Notes under the pieces: generated by a model | Told to the model about the DNA's origin: nothing | What the model saw: only the letters and a program-made list of their open reading frames with translations | The model's database searches: none | Program-made: the position numbers and the translations under genes | Shown: piece by piece, positions 60,801 through 64,000 of the stretch | Position numbering within the stretch: the stretch's first letter is position 1 | Layout: each line of letters starts with the position of its first letter | Source of the DNA: Quillaja saponaria | Lineage: Eukaryota > Streptophyta > Magnoliopsida > Fabales > Quillajaceae | NCBI GenBank assembly: GCA_029379385.1 | Contig: CM055612.1 | Coordinates: 16,616,001 to 16,680,000, forward strand | Length of the DNA: 64,000 nucleotides | Direction: 5' to 3'

Positions 60801-62023
60801 GGGGTTGAGTTACTTTATTGGCCCTTTATGTACTCTGCGTGATTTGAATGTTTGACTTCTTTGTTGTGGAATGTATTTCTTAAAAGTTGTTTGATTAATT
60901 TTACGTTCTCATAGTAATGTACATGTGAAATTAATTTGCTGTAAATTTTATATTATTTTAAAATTATTTGGTCTGTATATATATTATTTACTCTATGTAA
61001 TAAATACATATGTTGAGTGATGCTAGTACCCTTTGGACCAGTTTAGTATGCATGAATGATTTTTATGGAACTAGAATGGAAAAGAGAATGGGAATAGAAT
61101 GCAAGTGGAATGAAATGATCATTCCATTTCACTTAATTATTTTCTATACAGTTTTTAGCCATAAAATAATATAAAATTATGCTAAAATGTAAAATAATTA
61201 TGAAATATATATATTTCATAATTTTTAATTAATTTTTTAAATTTTTTTATTTATTAATTATTAATTAATTAATTATTATTACTTGTATCTATTTTATTAT
61301 TAATTATATTTAATTTCTTATTTCTTATTTTTATTATTTATTAATATTAATATTTTAGTTTAAAATTACTTAACTAACATATTTATTTATAATTATATTA
61401 TGTACTATGATATGAAAGGTATTTTTGTCATTTGGCTAAATTAAATAATAAATATTTTTTATTTATAAATAATAATATTATTTTATTAATATTCAAGTTT
61501 TTATTTTATATGATAGAATGATTTTTTTGTTATTGAACTGAACTAAACCGATTCCATAGAAGTAGGAATGAGCAATCCCACCCCCCAGGTGGGTTTGAGG
61601 ATTCCTACTTTTATGAAATAAAATGTTCAGAATTGAATGATTATTTTGAGGCTAAAAATGCACCAAACGGAAGAATGTTCATTCCATTGAATCATATATG
61701 GAATGAAATGGTCATTTCTGCATATCAAACTAGTCCTTTACATAACATTCCTTGTTGTCTTTGTTGTTGTCTAAAAATTGGAGTATTTGTTATTTATATT
61801 ATTTGGGCATGTTCCACTTTACGAGGAATCCCTGTCGAAATTTTTAGTTAATTGTTATATATTTCAGTAAATATATATTTATAATTAACTTGTATTTTTT
61901 ATAATTTATTTTATGCATTAGTTTAGTCAAGAGTTGTATCTGTTTCGTTATTTTAAAATCAGAATTACGGAGCTTTGGTTACCCATTCCTCCAGCAAATC
62001 ATGTATCCGTGTGGGGTGTGACA
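57855..62023 (+). repeat. 5' LTR of the complete LTR-A element, 4169 bp
   Basis: Starts TATTACAATCC (decayed TGTTATAACC, aligned base by base with the 3' LTR start at 62627) and ends TGTGACA, four bases before a primer site. Matches LTR-A copies elsewhere in the window. Holds a TG microsatellite at 60446-60470 and a DNA element at 61035-61736. The frames at 58467-58649 and 61633-61851 lie inside it and are not genes. Confidence 0.85.
61035..61736. mobile_element. PIF/Harbinger-like MITE in the LTR-A 5' LTR, 702 bp
   Basis: Inverted termini GGACCAGTTTAGTATGCATG (61035) and the complement of GGACTAGTTTGATATGCAGA (ending 61736), flanked by TTT on both sides. Subterminal GGAATGAAATG and CATTCCATT blocks are typical of Harbinger/Tourist elements. 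Other LTR-A copies lack it at this site. The AT-rich centre (61140-61520) has no transposase. Confidence 0.72.
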
Positions 62024-62026
62024 AGT

Positions 62027-62038
62027 TGGTATCAGAGC
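62027..62038 (+). other. Primer binding site of the LTR-A element
   Basis: TGGTATCAGAGC follows the 5' LTR and is complementary to the 3' end of plant initiator methionine tRNA, the usual primer of plant LTR retrotransposons. It fixes the element's orientation as plus. Confidence 0.9.
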
Positions 62039-62611
62039 TTGGGTTTAAAGGTCTGTGATTGCAAATACAGGATCGTGTTACTTTGTTTGCGTACGTTACC
62101 CAGAGCATAATGTAGACTAAGTGACACCTTCTAATTCATCCTGAAACTTCAAGTTGTGATTCTCTAATGTACTATTATAGGCTTTATACAATAAATGTGT
62201 AAAGGATTTGTTTGTGGTTTAGACACGATGACATGTAGTGGTTGTGTTATGAGTCGTGTGAGATAACATAATATTGGCTTCGATCAGAGTGGCGTAGAGG
62301 AAGCGTGGTGGGCTTATGTGGTAAACTAAGGAGTTTTTATTGTCATACTAGAATGACGTGAATCTAAATTTTCATATGTTTAAGTCTCATAAGTTATAGC
62401 CTGAAGACTTTTATGTTTTATGGGTTTAAGATAAGAACTTGATAAACAATTAGTACTCTATCTATGAACATTGTCTAGAAACATTATGGTGAACAAGAAG
62501 CCACTCGAGAATCTAAAAATGTGATAAAACAATAGTATTCGTATCTATTTGATTGAATTAGATAAACTATTTATCCATATCCTTTTTTATCGAAATTCGA
62601 ACAAATTTCTT

Positions 62612-62626
62612 TTAAGGAGGAGAATG
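62612..62626 (+). other. Polypurine tract of the LTR-A element
   Basis: The purine-rich AAGGAGGAGAA lies directly before the 3' LTR start TGTTATAACC at 62627. Confidence 0.85.
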
Positions 62627-63279
62627 TTATAACCAGATAACGTAAAGTCGAGTTTTAGATATAATGTATAATTTTTAGGTATAAAAATAGCAATCACGTG
62701 AACAAATTAAATAAATAATGATATAATCAAACATATTATAACCCGATATTTTAGGATAGTTGGAAAAAATTTTGGTGTATAAATTTGTTGGTGGGAAGTA
62801 AATAAGATCATGAATCAAGTAAGAAGAAGTTAATTTGATAAATAAAGTAAACTAGAGTAAGTAAATACTAGTGTGTATATATATATATATATAAATATAT
62901 CAAGAAAACTTTTGCACCACAACTTTACCACTTGACTTTAACCAAGACTTATTTTACTTTTTATTTCTTTTACGTGGATGGGGCGGAGGTCCTTGTTGTC
63001 TTTGTCTTTGTTATTGTTGTTGTTATGTAAAAACATGAGAATATGTTATTTATATTATTTAGGTATGTTCTACTTTAAGAGGAACCTCTACCAAAATTTT
63101 AAGTAAATTGTTATATATTGCAATAAATAAATATTTACAATTAACTTGTGTTTTCTATAATTTATTTTATGCATTGGTTTAGTCAAGAGCTGTATCTGTT
63201 TCACTGTTTTAAAGTTAGGGTTACGGAGGTTTAGTTACCCATTTCTCCAGCCAGTCATGCCTTTGTGTAGGGTATGACC
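62627..63279 (+). repeat. 3' LTR of the LTR-A element, internally deleted to 653 bp
   Basis: Positions 62627-62960 match 57855-58170 and 62990-63279 match about 61750-62023. The middle of the LTR is missing, replaced by a short GTGGATGGGGCGGAGG block. It ends TGACC, a decayed TGACA, followed by the CATCC duplication. Confidence 0.85.
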
Positions 63280-64000
63280 CATCCGTTGTCCAAAATTAGA
63301 AAGGACTCATCTTCCTTACCTTTGAGACAAACCATATCAACTACTTGTTTGTCTGATTCATCAGCTATTAGTTCTTATAATTGATTATTTATAGATGTAT
63401 TATCAACTGTTGAATAGCTAATAGATGAGTTGGTTAAAGCCATGAGACATATGTTGGCTTCATCTTCTTTGTAATTGTCTTCATCTGAATTGTCTCCATT
63501 TTCACTCCAAGTGATTTTCATTGCTATTTTCTTTTAGGAGCATAAGTGATATTTTTTTCCTTTTGGAGACTTATTTTTCAAGTGTTTAGATTAATTATAC
63601 CTGAAGCATATGGGAGCTTCTTTCTTTTTAGCCCAGAACTCTTTCTTCTCAAAATCCTTTTGAAAGGTCTTCTTGATAACCTTTTCAACCCATAACTCAT
63701 TTTTCATGTATCTAGATTAATTACACTCGAAGCCCTTTTAAATTTTCTAGTGATTAAAGCCAAGTCATCATGTTCTTTTCTAGATCCATCAAACAAGTCT
63801 ATGAAGTCTTTTGAAGTGGTTTTGAAGGCTATTGCTTTTTCTTTTTGTTTCTTTCCTTCAACTTCTTCATCATGCATTTCTTGCATCTCATGAGTTACCA
63901 AAAACCTAACAATTCATCTAGAGTTACAATTTCAAGGTTCTTGGCTTGATTATTTATAGTTTTCTTCTTTGCTTTCCAACTTTTTAATAGACAACCAAAG
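63280..64000 (-). pseudogene. Copia C2 gag and protease start, continuing beyond the window
   Basis: Minus-strand pieces: a gag part with VTHEMQEMHDEEVEGKKQKE, KAIAFKTTS and DDLALITRKFKRA (~63704-63901), fitting the AHE...LAFK...LTRKFK layout of Sirevirus gag; a decayed zinc-knuckle region (APICFRYN, ~63610); an acidic stretch (ENGDNSDEDN, ~63490); and FLILDNG at ~63285-63305, the first half of the protease motif whose second half is at 57854. Stops and frameshifts show it is not functional. Confidence 0.8.

Larger units (their letters stand above)
57855..63279 (+). mobile_element. Complete LTR-A retrotransposon without coding capacity, nested in copia C2
   Basis: Two LTRs (57855-62023 and 62627-63279) flank a 603-bp interior with primer site and polypurine tract but no gag or pol. 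The target duplication CATCC is perfect (57850-57854 and 63280-63284). The 3' LTR lacks about 3.5 kb of the LTR middle. The arrangement, very long LTRs and a non-coding interior, recalls LARD-type non-autonomous elements that rely on proteins from a related autonomous gypsy element. Confidence 0.88.

Noticed and set aside
63704..63901. Independent small gene at the right edge
   Set aside because: Its sequence and position fit the gag of the interrupted copia element C2.
1..64000. CRISPR array, prokaryotic operons, phage or plasmid genes
   Set aside because: No regularly spaced short repeats with unique spacers; all coding remnants are of plant transposons or spliced plant genes.

Overview
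This is an AT-rich stretch of a plant nuclear genome, very probably a eudicot. The evidence is GT-AG introns, plant-type LTR retrotransposons, and one conserved plant RNA-binding protein gene. Most of the 64 kb is nested, broken transposable elements. I see no prokaryotic, organellar or viral gene set, no rRNA or tRNA gene and no CRISPR array. The species cannot be told from the sequence.

The one clear host gene is on the + strand at 21153-29541. It encodes a 259-residue protein with two hnRNP H/F-type RRMs, from a 14-nt first coding exon (21153-21166) and a 766-nt second exon (28776-29541). The two are separated by a 7.6-kb intron that carries an antisense LINE remnant (about 22040-22830) and a 938-bp non-autonomous hAT-like element (26409-27346) with an 8-bp target duplication.

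Left part (1-17.6 kb). Several copies of one long LTR, called LTR-A here (3.4-4.2 kb, starts TGTTATAACC, ends TGACA, Ty3/gypsy-like), lie in alternating orientation at 1-11393. They abut a Helitron helicase remnant (11394-11800). A further solo LTR-A (12251-15940) separates that remnant from a correctly spliced but unidentified gene piece (16674-17564). Region 17.6-21 kb is intergenic and holds a long foldback hairpin (18686-19095).

Middle part (30-49 kb). In order: a Ty1/copia element truncated at its 5' side (30819-34200, minus); gypsy-type LTR pieces (34205-36464); a copia LTR piece; a MULE transposase remnant (37630-38652, minus); more copia LTR pieces; a deleted Ty3/gypsy element, family B (40826-46423, minus), with a mutated integrase and a MITE in one LTR; and a CACTA remnant (47018-49155, minus).

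Right part (49-64 kb). A Sirevirus-like Ty1/copia element on the minus strand runs from its 3' LTR (about 49156-50404) through pol (54815-57854) to gag (63280 to the window edge). It is split twice: by a solo LTR-A (50431-53865) next to its polypurine tract, and by an LTR-A element (57855-63279) with a perfect CATCC target duplication inside the copia protease motif. The 5' LTR of that inner element carries a Harbinger-like insertion (61035-61736). The order of events is therefore readable: copia first, then LTR-A, then the DNA element.
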